From the IMG/VR virus record IMGVR_UViG_3300048592_001399, positions 1 through 42,209 of that record: a stretch of DNA of 42,209 nucleotides; one strand, given 5' to 3'. This DNA comes from a virus. The notes beneath the pieces are model-generated. The model had not been told where the DNA came from. It saw only the letters and a list, made by a program, of their open reading frames with translations, and ran no database searches. The translations under genes were made by a program, and so were the position numbers. Shown piece by piece: positions 6,126-13,343 of the stretch; positions within the stretch are counted from its first letter, which is position 1, and every line of letters begins with the position of its first letter.

Positions 6126-7025
6126 TCACGCGAACAGCCCATGCTGTTCGTCGTGCGCTTCAGCCGTCGCTGTTTTCAGTGAACGGTTGTATTCCTCGAA
6201 TGGTGCGCGCTTCCATACCCAGCCGTTCGCCCAGCGTGCTACGTCTTTCAACTTCTGCGCCGTCCAGTCGTGGCGCACCCAAGGCTCCTTGGTTAGCGCA
6301 TTTAGCTTCATTACCGGCTGCACATGGGGTTCGCATCCAGCCGCGATCACTTCCTTAATCCGCTCCATGCACTCGCCATATGGTTCGTTTCCAACCAAGA
6401 CATAAACCCTCTTCCGGCTCGATTTTTCTCCGTCAAGCATTTTCATCACCCGCAGCACTTCGGCGCGTTCCTTTGTCTCGTCGTAGGCAAACCGCCACGG
6501 GCCGCGCCCTGCATTCACCAGTGGCGCCCAGCGTGCGTAAACATCGGGCGTGAAGGTCTGAGGCTCAAAACCAGAATTAGCATCGAGCAGTGGCACGCCG
6601 GAAGCGTGGTAGCGGTCAATGATGTGCTGCTGATAATCGGCAGGAAGCGCAGAAATATTGTTGTCGCAGAGAATGGGTCGCGGAGTGAAATCCGGGATGA
6701 ACGTAAATTCCTTCCCTTCCATTGCAGGGACAATGCAAAACCCACAACCAACTGGGCAACCGCGGCTGGCAAACGTCGCCATCGGATTGTGCCTTGTCAC
6801 CGCCTCCGGGTAGTGGGTGCCTATCTCCGCAACGTCCGCCAGAACGTGCTTCATCTTCACCAGAAACAGGGCGGGGCCTCCAGCAACAACACGCTTACCG
6901 AGCGTTTTGGCAAAGAGCGCCATTGAGTAGGCGCGATCTAGCTCCCAGGTGAATGCTGCCGACAAATAGAACGTGTCGCCTTCCTCCCAGGTTGCCAAAC
7001 CACCAATCCACTTTCCTTTAACCAT
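6126..7025 (-). CDS. Radical SAM domain protein (cassette 2)
   Basis: A 299-aa protein with a radical-SAM iron-sulfur motif C90-x3-C94-x2-C97 (RGCPVGCGFC), followed by a glycine-rich SAM-binding region and LLDANSGFEP, consistent with a partial TIM barrel. The N-terminus (WIGGLATW, VVAGGPAL) resembles the start of B12-binding-type radical SAM proteins but is shortened. Substrate unknown; DNA, tRNA or protein modification are all possible. ATG 7025 has GGAG five bases upstream; ATG 7028 and GTG 7031 are in-frame alternatives. The gene fills cassette 2 and is reversed in it, with its start next to attC2. Confidence 0.85.
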   Translation of the reverse strand: MVKGKWIGGLATWEEGDTFYLSAAFTWELDRAYSMALFAKTLGKRVVAGGPALFLVKMKHVLADVAEIGTHYPEAVTRHNPMATFASRGCPVGCGFCIVPAMEGKEFTFIPDFTPRPILCDNNISALPADYQQHIIDRYHASGVPLLDANSGFEPQTFTPDVYARWAPLVNAGRGPWRFAYDETKERAEVLRVMKMLDGEKSSRKRVYVLVGNEPYGECMERIKEVIAAGCEPHVQPVMKLNALTKEPWVRHDWTAQKLKDVARWANGWVWKRAPFEEYNRSLKTATAEAHDEQHGLFA

Positions 7026-7050
7026 CATCACTCCGTAGTAACCACCATCC

Positions 7051-7119
7051 GGCCAACCAGGCGCTCAAGCGCGACCTTCGCGGCTATCGCCGCTCAGGCC
7101 GCTTAGCTCTGCGTTGGGC
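7051..7119 (+). other. attC2 recombination site
   Basis: A 69-bp attC site. The R'' box GGCCAAC (7051..7057) is the reverse complement of the cassette-2 start GTTGGCC at 6112; the R' box is GTTGGGC (7113..7119). The arms pair as GCT-[C]-AAGCG with CGCTT-AGC, leaving C7066 extrahelical. An inner CCT/AGG pair and a GCGGC-TATC-GCCGC hairpin follow. CTCAAGC...GCTTAG is the usual look of the L''/L' region. Confidence 0.9.
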
Positions 7120-7349
7120 TCGCCCGTTAGCTCTACGCTGTGCACCAGTTCAGCCTGAATCCGTGCGCGCAGTTCGTGTGGCATTGTGATGTACTGAGCG
7201 ACGTCCCACGCCTTGATGTCGGCTATCAGCGCGCGCATCCGCTCGATCTCATCGGCCTGCTGTTGCAGCACCAGCGCCGCTTCCCTCGCGTAGTCGCCAT
7301 AGGCCGGTATCTTGTCTGCCAGCCAGTAGGCTCTGTCTTTGCCCTTCAT
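7065..7349 (-). CDS. Small helical protein reading into attC2
   Basis: A 94-aa protein; ATG 7349 has a strong AGGAGCGAAG leader. The N-terminal two thirds (YWLADKIPAYGDYAREAALVL, then QQQADEIERMRALIAD) are helical and resemble small phage proteins of unknown function. The last ~20 residues (AELSGLSGDSREGRA) are simply the attC2 stem read as codons, so the C-terminus was acquired when the site arrived. It may be a phage gene truncated by cassette insertion or a third, reversed cassette whose own attC is lost. Confidence 0.75.
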   Translation of the reverse strand: MKGKDRAYWLADKIPAYGDYAREAALVLQQQADEIERMRALIADIKAWDVAQYITMPHELRARIQAELVHSVELTGEPNAELSGLSGDSREGRA

Positions 7350-7370
7350 TCTTCGCTCCTGTTCTGGCCC

Positions 7371-7380
7371 AATCTCTGTT
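7371..7380 (+). repeat. 10-bp direct repeat flanking cassette block, right copy
   Basis: Second copy of AATCTCTGTT, five bases from the stop codon of the primase-helicase gene. Preceded by GGCCC, giving GCCCAAT: one base off the R'' box expected for a cassette starting GTTGGGC, but with no attC stem. Confidence 0.55.
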
Positions 7381-7384
7381 GATC

Positions 7385-10126
7385 TCAATGCCCATACCCC
7401 TCCCGCTCCACACTCGGCCCCGCATACAGCCCGTACAGCCCCAGCTGCTCCATATCGATTCCCACCAGGTGGGCCTCGCGGCGGCCGCGGATGGTCTTCT
7501 CGAACTCCCGCGACCGGCCGTCGTGGTCGGACACCAGCACGCCCGCCTCGGTCAGCTGGCGCTTGAACACCCGGTCGCTCTTCACCGGCAGCGCGTTCCA
7601 TTTGTCGCGCAGGCTGTTCGTGTGGGCGATGTGGTCCATCACGTGGCTCGTGCGCACCAGCAGCACGTCGTGGCCGTTGTCCGTGTCCCAGGCGAAGGGG
7701 TGGCGGTAGTTGCCGGCCGAGATCTCGCTGAGCAGGATCTCGAGGATCCACACCCACGGCTCGCGGTCGGCCACCGTCTCGCTCACATGCTCGTTCATCA
7801 CCGCCATCACGTCGGTCTCGAAGCCGCCCATCGCGTGGTCGGCCCCGGCGAACTCGCACAGCAGCCGCCAACATGTCACCAGCGCCGCGTAGTTGCCCGC
7901 CATGCGCTTCGCGCCGTCGTCGTTGCGCGCGCGGCTGTGGTCCTGGCAGTGGCTGCGCAGCTCGTTGTACGTCTGCATCACCTGCGCCTTGTTCAGCGTC
8001 GTCAGGAACTCCAGCCACTGCCGCACCGGAAAGGCCGGCAGGTCGTCCGGCATCATCGGGCCCTTGTCCTTCAGCACCGTCTGCACCACCTTGCCCAGCA
8101 GGCTGCGCACCGGCACATCCTCGCCCGCCAGCAGCACCGGAGCCGAGAGCAGGTATTCCGTCATGTCCGAGCCGCGACGGCTGAGGGTGTACTGGTAGTT
8201 CTCCTGCAGCATGCCCACCGCCTTGTCGATGATCTCCTGCTTGCGCGCCGAGAGTTCCTCCCAGCCCACCGGGTGCGACGTGTGGCTGATCGACGTCAGC
8301 AGCCTGAACTCGGTCTGCAGGCTCTGGCCAGAAAACATCGTGAATGCGATCGTCCGCTCCAGCCGCTTCACCAGCGTGGATTTGCCCGCCCCCTTGCGCG
8401 CCTGCAGGATCATGTGGGGCCAAAAACCCAAAAAAACCTTCAAATGCCCGCCAAGGGCCCAAACCAGGGCAAGGAGCGCCGCATTGCGTTTGAACGTGGT
8501 TTGATATGCCTGCATCACTTTTAACGCATCCTGACGCGATCCAGCGGGGAAGGTCAGATTGTGGTACGGGCACTGCTTGTCCGGCTCCGTGAAATAGCAG
8601 TCCGGCCCCTCGTTCACCGTCAGCGCGCCGTTCTTCCACGCCAACCCCACGAAGTTCACCGCGCTGCGCGCACCCAGGTGCGCCGTCCGCTCCAGGATAT
8701 TCACCATCCGCAGGAAATTGCTCTGGTCCCACACCGGGCCGAACTTCTTCCACTGGTCGATGTTGTGCAGCTTCTCGTCCTCCAGCACCCGGCGCAGCAG
8801 CTTCGGCCCGTGCCGCGGCGCCTGCACGCTCACCGCGAACATCACCGTCGGCTGCGCGTCCGCGTCGCCCGTCATCACGCTCGTCGCGCCGGCGATCGAC
8901 ACCCGCGACACCGACGCCACCCGGAACCCAGCCAGGTCCTTGAAGATCGGTGTTTCCGTCCCCGCCTCCTCGTCCTTCTTCACCTCCGTCACGATCGACG
9001 TGAAATCGTCCTTCACCCGGTAGCGCCAGTAGCGCGCGAAATCGTGGCCCGGAAGAAACACCCGCGGCCGCCCCGGCGCATCGCTGCTGCCCGGCAGCCC
9101 CTGGATCAGCCAGGGCTCCACCTTCTTCAGCGCCAGCCCCAGCTCATAGGCCCCCTGCGCCTGCAGGAAGTCGTTCAGATCGTTCACCTCCCACTCGCTC
9201 TGGTCCACCAGCATCGACGCGATGTTCAGCCCGATCAGCAGCTCGTGCAGCAGCCACGCCGCCTCCGGCCCCGGCCGGTGGCCCGCCTTCTGGTGTCCAT
9301 CGGGAAAAGGCTCATCGTTGTCCATGCAGATCAGCGCCCGCTTGCCCGCCAGCCAGCGCCAGTCGATCGCCCCCACATTCAGCCCGCGCACCGCAAAGGC
9401 CGCATAGCCCGGCAGGTTCGCCGTCTCCACGCTCAAGGCATTGATCGGGCTCTCGCACACCACCACCGTGTGCGCCGAGCGCAGCCGCTTGATGTCGCTC
9501 GTCCACCCGTAGCCGAACTTCTCCCCCTGCGTCTGTGTCTTCACCCCGCCATTCAGCGCCGGGTCCAGATAGCGCATGTCCACCGCCACCACATGCCCAG
9601 GGTTCAAGGTGCGCACGATGAACGCCGCCGCCGGTCCCCCGTGGCCAGGTTCCCCCTCCGGCGCCTTCGGGCTGCGCCAGTCGTTGAAGCCCACGCTGCC
9701 CTTCTCCATCGCTCGCCGCGACACCGCCTCAGCGATCCCGCGCCCCGTCAGATACTCCAGCGCCGGCAGTCGGTTCTCCAAGCAACGGTCCGCGATGTAC
9801 TCCACCGTGCTCTTTGGCCGCTGCGGCTCCGCCGCCGCCTGCCGTTCCAGCGGCCAGCCATACAGCTCGTGCAGAAACCGCACCGCCTCCCCCGGCTCCG
9901 CGAACCCCTTCACATACATCACCAGATCGATGCACGACCCGCCCGCGTCGCCGCTCCAGTCCTTCCACGCCTTGCCGCTGTTGAAAATCGACAGGCTCGG
10001 GCTCTTGTCATCGTGGGCCGGAGAATGCCAGTTCGCCTTCTCCCCGCCCTTCCCCCTGCGCATTCCCAGCTTCTCCGCCAGATCGTGCAGATCGATGCGC
10101 TGCTTCAGTTCATCTATCGACGCCAT
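7385..10126 (-). CDS. Primase-helicase (toprim plus P-loop ATPase)
   Basis: A 913-aa bifunctional replication protein. The N-terminus (residues 30-70, HSPAHDDKSPSLSIF...WSGDAGGSCIDLV) has the CHC2 primase fold signature, but the zinc-binding cysteines are largely replaced. A toprim-like segment follows: VVVCESPINAL (221-231) and ALICMDNDEP (264-273), giving the acidic residues expected. The C-terminal ATPase has Walker A G579-A-G-K-S-T and an acidic GWEE motif further on. It would prime and unwind DNA at the phage fork. It is the largest early gene and heads the leftward block leading into the integron. The start ATG 10126 has a weak ribosome site. Confidence 0.9.
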   Translation of the reverse strand: MASIDELKQRIDLHDLAEKLGMRRGKGGEKANWHSPAHDDKSPSLSIFNSGKAWKDWSGDAGGSCIDLVMYVKGFAEPGEAVRFLHELYGWPLERQAAAEPQRPKSTVEYIADRCLENRLPALEYLTGRGIAEAVSRRAMEKGSVGFNDWRSPKAPEGEPGHGGPAAAFIVRTLNPGHVVAVDMRYLDPALNGGVKTQTQGEKFGYGWTSDIKRLRSAHTVVVCESPINALSVETANLPGYAAFAVRGLNVGAIDWRWLAGKRALICMDNDEPFPDGHQKAGHRPGPEAAWLLHELLIGLNIASMLVDQSEWEVNDLNDFLQAQGAYELGLALKKVEPWLIQGLPGSSDAPGRPRVFLPGHDFARYWRYRVKDDFTSIVTEVKKDEEAGTETPIFKDLAGFRVASVSRVSIAGATSVMTGDADAQPTVMFAVSVQAPRHGPKLLRRVLEDEKLHNIDQWKKFGPVWDQSNFLRMVNILERTAHLGARSAVNFVGLAWKNGALTVNEGPDCYFTEPDKQCPYHNLTFPAGSRQDALKVMQAYQTTFKRNAALLALVWALGGHLKVFLGFWPHMILQARKGAGKSTLVKRLERTIAFTMFSGQSLQTEFRLLTSISHTSHPVGWEELSARKQEIIDKAVGMLQENYQYTLSRRGSDMTEYLLSAPVLLAGEDVPVRSLLGKVVQTVLKDKGPMMPDDLPAFPVRQWLEFLTTLNKAQVMQTYNELRSHCQDHSRARNDDGAKRMAGNYAALVTCWRLLCEFAGADHAMGGFETDVMAVMNEHVSETVADREPWVWILEILLSEISAGNYRHPFAWDTDNGHDVLLVRTSHVMDHIAHTNSLRDKWNALPVKSDRVFKRQLTEAGVLVSDHDGRSREFEKTIRGRREAHLVGIDMEQLGLYGLYAGPSVEREGYGH

Positions 10127-10308
10127 TCAAAAGGCCCAGTGTTGTCTCGGATCGGCTATTACCGCCTTGCCAGTGTTTTCGTTGCCGGCGATCCTGGTTT
10201 GCTCATGCCGTCCCCCTGATGAGTCCACGGGAGGGAAAGGCTAGAGAGGTCGGTCGTACCCGGGTAGCCGTCCCGGGAGAAAGGAGATCGCCCCCGCCGT
10301 TGAAACCG
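10127..10308 (-). other. Leader of primase-helicase gene with hairpin
   Basis: A 182-base gap between the 138-aa gene and the primase. It contains a perfect stem CCCGGG...CCCGGG (10259..10264 with 10272..10277, 7-base loop) and a 15-codon ORF starting with ATG near 10207. No T run follows the stem, so it is not an obvious terminator; a leader structure or attenuator is possible. Confidence 0.35.
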
Positions 10309-10725
10309 TCACCCGGTCGCGTAGACCACATCCGGCGTGCACGCAAAGCGCACCCCGGATCGATGCACCAACCGCCACACCAGCTGCGCGCTCCCCCGCA
10401 GCCGCATGAAATCCAGCGTCCAGCCATCCCGCGCCAGCGCCGCCAGCGCCATCACCCGCGGCCCGTACCGGTCGCCATCGAAATCGAACGCATGCTCAGC
10501 CCCGCGCTCGGACCTCAACACCTCGTCAACCTCGTCCCACGGCACCGGGCACCCGTCCACCAGCCCCGACAGATCCCCCGCCGCCCGGTACATCGGCACC
10601 AGCAGCACACTCCCATGCAGCGCCGCCACCACATGGTCGAACGCCCGATACAGCCGGCCGTCGCCGGAAAAGTTCGCCAGCCGCCCCGCGTCCACCAGCG
10701 GAAACATGTTCGGATGAGCCATCAT
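10309..10725 (-). CDS. Hypothetical early protein
   Basis: A 138-aa acidic-to-neutral soluble protein that I do not recognise. It starts directly after the stop of the winged-helix gene (TGAATG), so it is coupled to it. No catalytic motif, membrane segment or repeat is visible. A second in-frame ATG is at 10722. Confidence 0.7.
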   Translation of the reverse strand: MMAHPNMFPLVDAGRLANFSGDGRLYRAFDHVVAALHGSVLLVPMYRAAGDLSGLVDGCPVPWDEVDEVLRSERGAEHAFDFDGDRYGPRVMALAALARDGWTLDFMRLRGSAQLVWRLVHRSGVRFACTPDVVYATG

Positions 10726-10938
10726 TCAAAAAGCCCCCCCCTGGCGCGTCATGTACAGCGTCCGCCGCCCGTAGCGCAGCGCCTCCACCACCTGCCCCGC
10801 CACCAGCGAATCCAGCGCCCGGTACACCGACGAGCGGCCCAGCGGAACCGCCGCCACAATGTCGCGCGGGCGGTAGAAGCAGCGCGGGCGCAGGGCCGCG
10901 AAGACCACCTGCTCGGCACTCAAAACACGCTCCTGCAC
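10726..10938 (-). CDS. Small winged-helix protein
   Basis: A 70-aa protein with a winged-helix/HTH pattern: QVVFAALRPRCFYRPRDIVAAVPLGRSSVYRALDSLVAGQVVEAL, then a wing (RYGRRTLYMTRQG). It resembles the recognition portion of MarR/ArsR-like or replication-associated winged helices and probably binds DNA. It overlaps the upstream gene by 19 bases and precedes the 138-aa gene without a gap, as part of the early operon. Confidence 0.75.
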   Translation of the reverse strand: MQERVLSAEQVVFAALRPRCFYRPRDIVAAVPLGRSSVYRALDSLVAGQVVEALRYGRRTLYMTRQGGAF

Positions 10939-11129
10939 AACTCCAGCGCCTGCTCATCCGTAAACCCCTCGGCCTTGAGCGCATTGAACTTGGCGCGATG
11001 CAGCGCCGCCATCAAAGCCACGTGCTCCACCAAAACAGGCAGGTTCGCGCGCAGGTTGCGCACCGCCTCGGCGGAGCCGTTCTTAACCCCGCCACCAGCC
11101 AAAACGTGGATGTTGTCTTTTTCGCTCAT
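10920..11129 (-). CDS. Small early protein, unknown
   Basis: A 69-aa helical protein (MSEKDNIHVLAGGG..., ending GFTDEQALELCRSVF). The C-terminal LVEHVALMAALHRAKFNALKAEGFTDEQALELC pattern is common in short phage proteins of unknown role. The start ATG 11129 overlaps the upstream stop (ATGA). Confidence 0.75.
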   Translation of the reverse strand: MSEKDNIHVLAGGGVKNGSAEAVRNLRANLPVLVEHVALMAALHRAKFNALKAEGFTDEQALELCRSVF

Positions 11130-11596
11130 GCCGCCACCCCGTTCAACACCTCGCCCCGCGCCGCACGCCGCCGCACCTCCAGCATCGCCGCCCGCGCTCC
11201 GTCGCGCGTGATCGCCCCGGCGTGCGCCTCGTGGATCTCCACCGCCCGCGCCAGCGCCCGGTAGGCCGGGCCATCGAACCCCCACTTGCCCGCACGCTGC
11301 CAGCGCTCCCACACCCGCAGCAGCGCATCCTGGGCCGCCAGAATGTCCGGCATGTGTTCCGCCCCAACCCCGCGCTCGCACAGCACCATGCTCACATTCA
11401 CCGCCGCCGCCAGCGTGTGCCAGTCGTTCTCGACCGGCTTGCCGATGCGCAGCCGCTCGATCGCCAGATGCACCGCCAGCCCCAGATCGTCGCGCTGCGC
11501 CTGCGTCAGCGGCTGCTGCATCCCGATCGCCTGCAGCCAGGCGCGTGGATCACGCTGGCCCGTCTTGCCGTGAAAACCCTTGCCGCGCTTCTTCAT
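11126..11596 (-). CDS. Hypothetical early protein
   Basis: A 156-aa mostly helical protein starting MKKRGKGFHGK. It has DLGLAVHLAIERLRIGKPVENDWHTLAAAVNVSMVL in the middle, as in several phage proteins of unknown function located in replication operons. ATGA overlaps join it to genes on both sides. No function can be assigned. Confidence 0.75.
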   Translation of the reverse strand: MKKRGKGFHGKTGQRDPRAWLQAIGMQQPLTQAQRDDLGLAVHLAIERLRIGKPVENDWHTLAAAVNVSMVLCERGVGAEHMPDILAAQDALLRVWERWQRAGKWGFDGPAYRALARAVEIHEAHAGAITRDGARAAMLEVRRRAARGEVLNGVAA

Positions 11597-12228
11597 GCCG
11601 CCCCCCGCTTCACCAGCTCGCGCTCGATATACCAGCGCGCCTTGCGCAGATCCTCGATCGCGTCCGCCTTCAGGTCGGCCCGCCAGATGTACTTCACCGC
11701 GTTGCCCAGGTTGAAGCCCATGTGCTCCGTCACCTGAATGCACTCGATCCCGCTCGGGTGGCTCGTGTAGTGCTTCGGGTGCTCCACCGGATCGTGTCCG
11801 GCTTCCGGCATCGCCAACCCGGCGTCATAGATCTGCGCCGCCAGCGTGAGCCGATCCGCCACCGAGCCCATCGCCGTCTCAATCGCCGGCCCCAGCGCGG
11901 GCGCCACGGGGTCGCCCAGAAACGACGGCACCGCGCAGCCGGGCGCCGCACCCGCCTCCGCCGCACCACTGCTGCCCCCGTCATCGGGTGCGGGCGGCTG
12001 CGCAGGCGCCGCCTTCTCCGCCTTCGCGCGGCCCGCGGCCGTCAAGCGGTAAGCCGGCATCCCAGTCACATCGTCACGAACCCGATCGGCCAGCCCCTGA
12101 TGCTTCAGCTGATAGACCGTGTTCATGATCGCGTCCTTCTTCATCTTCGGATGCGCGTCCACCAGTTCGTCGGCCGTCATCGCCCCGTTGCGGAGCAGAC
12201 CCACCAGGATTTCATCGCTCTTGCTCAC
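11593..12228 (-). CDS. Winged-helix/DUF3310 fusion protein
   Basis: A 211-aa two-part protein. The N-terminus (1-75) looks like a winged helix: MTADELVDAHPKMKKDAIMNTVYQLKHQGLADRV. A proline/alanine-rich linker follows. The C-terminal 60 residues (HPKHYTSHPSGIECIQVTEHM, then NLGNAVKYIWRADLK, EDLRKARWYIERE) match the DUF3310 phage domain, found alone in many phages and often mislabelled nucleotide kinase. The combination suggests a DNA-associated role; the biochemical function is unknown. Confidence 0.85.
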   Translation of the reverse strand: MSKSDEILVGLLRNGAMTADELVDAHPKMKKDAIMNTVYQLKHQGLADRVRDDVTGMPAYRLTAAGRAKAEKAAPAQPPAPDDGGSSGAAEAGAAPGCAVPSFLGDPVAPALGPAIETAMGSVADRLTLAAQIYDAGLAMPEAGHDPVEHPKHYTSHPSGIECIQVTEHMGFNLGNAVKYIWRADLKADAIEDLRKARWYIERELVKRGAA

Positions 12229-12248
12229 CGTGCCTCCCTATTGTTCTA

Positions 12249-12449
12249 TCAGTGATGCGCCGCGGCGCTCCGCACCAGGCGGCGCAGCCCCGCCAGCGTG
12301 CGGCGCTTGCCCACCAGCACATTGCACGGCGCCGCCTCCCGGTAGAGCAGGAACGCATCCCCCTTCTCCACCACGAACAACCCGGCCGCGCGCGCCTCGC
12401 GGCGCAGATCGTGGATCAGCGCCACCTCCGCATGCGTCGTCAGATTCAT
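12249..12449 (-). CDS. Small hypothetical protein
   Basis: A 66-aa protein (MNLTTHAEVALIHDLRREARAAGLFVVEKGDAFLLYRE...). The fold looks like a short helix plus beta hairpin. ATG 12449 overlaps the stop of the upstream membrane protein gene (ATGA). Confidence 0.7.
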   Translation of the reverse strand: MNLTTHAEVALIHDLRREARAAGLFVVEKGDAFLLYREAAPCNVLVGKRRTLAGLRRLVRSAAAHH

Positions 12450-12571
12450 GCCTCGCCCCCCTTCTCCAGCCGCTCCTCGCAGGCATCCTCCAGGCTCAGA
12501 ATGTCCGCGACCACGAACGCGATCCCCGCCGGCGCCAGCACCACCCACAGCAGAAAATCCGGCACGCTCAT
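12446..12571 (-). CDS. Tiny membrane protein
   Basis: A 41-aa protein with one predicted membrane helix (FLLWVVLAPAGIAFVVADIL) followed by a charged tail. Placed by ATGA overlaps at both ends within the tightly packed early operon, which supports its reality despite its size. Confidence 0.6.
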   Translation of the reverse strand: MSVPDFLLWVVLAPAGIAFVVADILSLEDACEERLEKGGEA

Positions 12572-12870
12572 GCCGTGCCCCCCTTCAGCCGCATCCAGCG
12601 GATCTCGATCCCGTAGCGTTTCGCCGTCCACTGGCTCCAGTACGGCCCGCACACCGTCTCCATCCCGCCCAGCTGGTCGCAGGCCGGCGAGTAGTCCACC
12701 ACCACCCGCTGATTGCGCAGCCGGTCCGCCTCCACCGCCACAATGCGGATCCCCAGGCGGTCCAGCGTCTGCACCGCCACCACCAGCCCGCGTGCCGCGT
12801 CGTGGATATCGCAGTTCTCCGGATTCATCGGATCGTCGAGCCGGCGCGCCCGCAGCGCCACCGCGTTCAT
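12568..12870 (-). CDS. Hypothetical early protein
   Basis: A 100-aa protein starting MNAVALRARRLDDPMNPENCDIHDAARGL and ending IRWMRLKGGTA. Resembles small phage proteins of unknown function with a VVVDYSPACDQL segment. Overlaps both neighbours by four bases. Confidence 0.75.
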   Translation of the reverse strand: MNAVALRARRLDDPMNPENCDIHDAARGLVVAVQTLDRLGIRIVAVEADRLRNQRVVVDYSPACDQLGGMETVCGPYWSQWTAKRYGIEIRWMRLKGGTA

Positions 12871-13343
12871 GCCTTCCTCCTGCGCTTTTCAAGGCCGTGC
12901 CGCGTGATGATCGTCTCGAAAATCCGGTTGCCTTCCTTGAAGAAAGCATGCGGCTCGCGGTGCGTCTCATGGCACAGGTGCAGCACATTCATCAGGTGCG
13001 AGAAATGCAGGTCGTCGAAGATGAACAGCCGCGACACGTCCGCCTGCACCCGATGCCCGTTGTACAGGCTGGCAAGAAAGCGGGCGGTCGCCACCGCCGT
13101 GCTGTAGTCCCCGTGCAGCGCAATGTCCACGCACCACTTCAGGCTCTGCAGGCAGTCCTCCAGCTTCTCCGTGCGCACCGCCTGGCCGCGCTCCCACTCG
13201 TCGCTGTTCATGAAGGCGTGCAGCTTCTCCAGATCGCGGCGGCGCACCTTCAGCGTCACCTCGCACTTCTGGTCAAGCAGCGCCTCGTGCTCCGGCGTCG
13301 TCTCTTCGCGCAGCGGGTTCGGTTTCAGTTCGGCCTCGCTCAT
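12867..13343 (-). CDS. Hypothetical early protein
   Basis: A 158-aa mixed helix protein, rich in charged residues, with no recognisable catalytic motif. It has two histidine-rich stretches (DDLHFSHLMNVLHLCHETHREPH) that might bind metal. Start ATG 13343 overlaps the stop of the tyrosine recombinase gene. Confidence 0.75.
   Translation of the reverse strand: MSEAELKPNPLREETTPEHEALLDQKCEVTLKVRRRDLEKLHAFMNSDEWERGQAVRTEKLEDCLQSLKWCVDIALHGDYSTAVATARFLASLYNGHRVQADVSRLFIFDDLHFSHLMNVLHLCHETHREPHAFFKEGNRIFETIITRHGLEKRRRKA

Larger units (their letters stand above)
4256..7380 (-). mobile_element. Phage-borne integron: intI plus cassette array
   Basis: An integron integrase (4256..5230) is followed on its 5' side by a crossover-type core at 5262..5268 and cassettes ending in attC sites at 6051..6118 and 7051..7119. 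The reverse complement of each attC's first box equals the start of its cassette (GTTATGC with GCATAAC; GTTGGCC with GGCCAAC), the defining arrangement of integrated cassettes. Cassette 1 is about 850 bp (methyltransferase) and cassette 2 about 1,001 bp (radical SAM). The right limit is less clear: a 94-aa gene lies between attC2 and a second copy of AATCTCTGTT at 7371..7380. Confidence 0.88.

Noticed and set aside
7361-7384. A third attC site at the right end of the cassette block
   Set aside because: GCCCAAT and GTTGATC resemble core boxes, but only four bases lie between them and no stem can form. Kept only as a possible remnant.
10218-10240. Hammerhead-ribozyme-like CTGATGA followed by GAAA
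   Set aside because: The bases between the two motifs cannot form stem II (G opposite G at the first pair), and no matching stem III/cleavage site was found.
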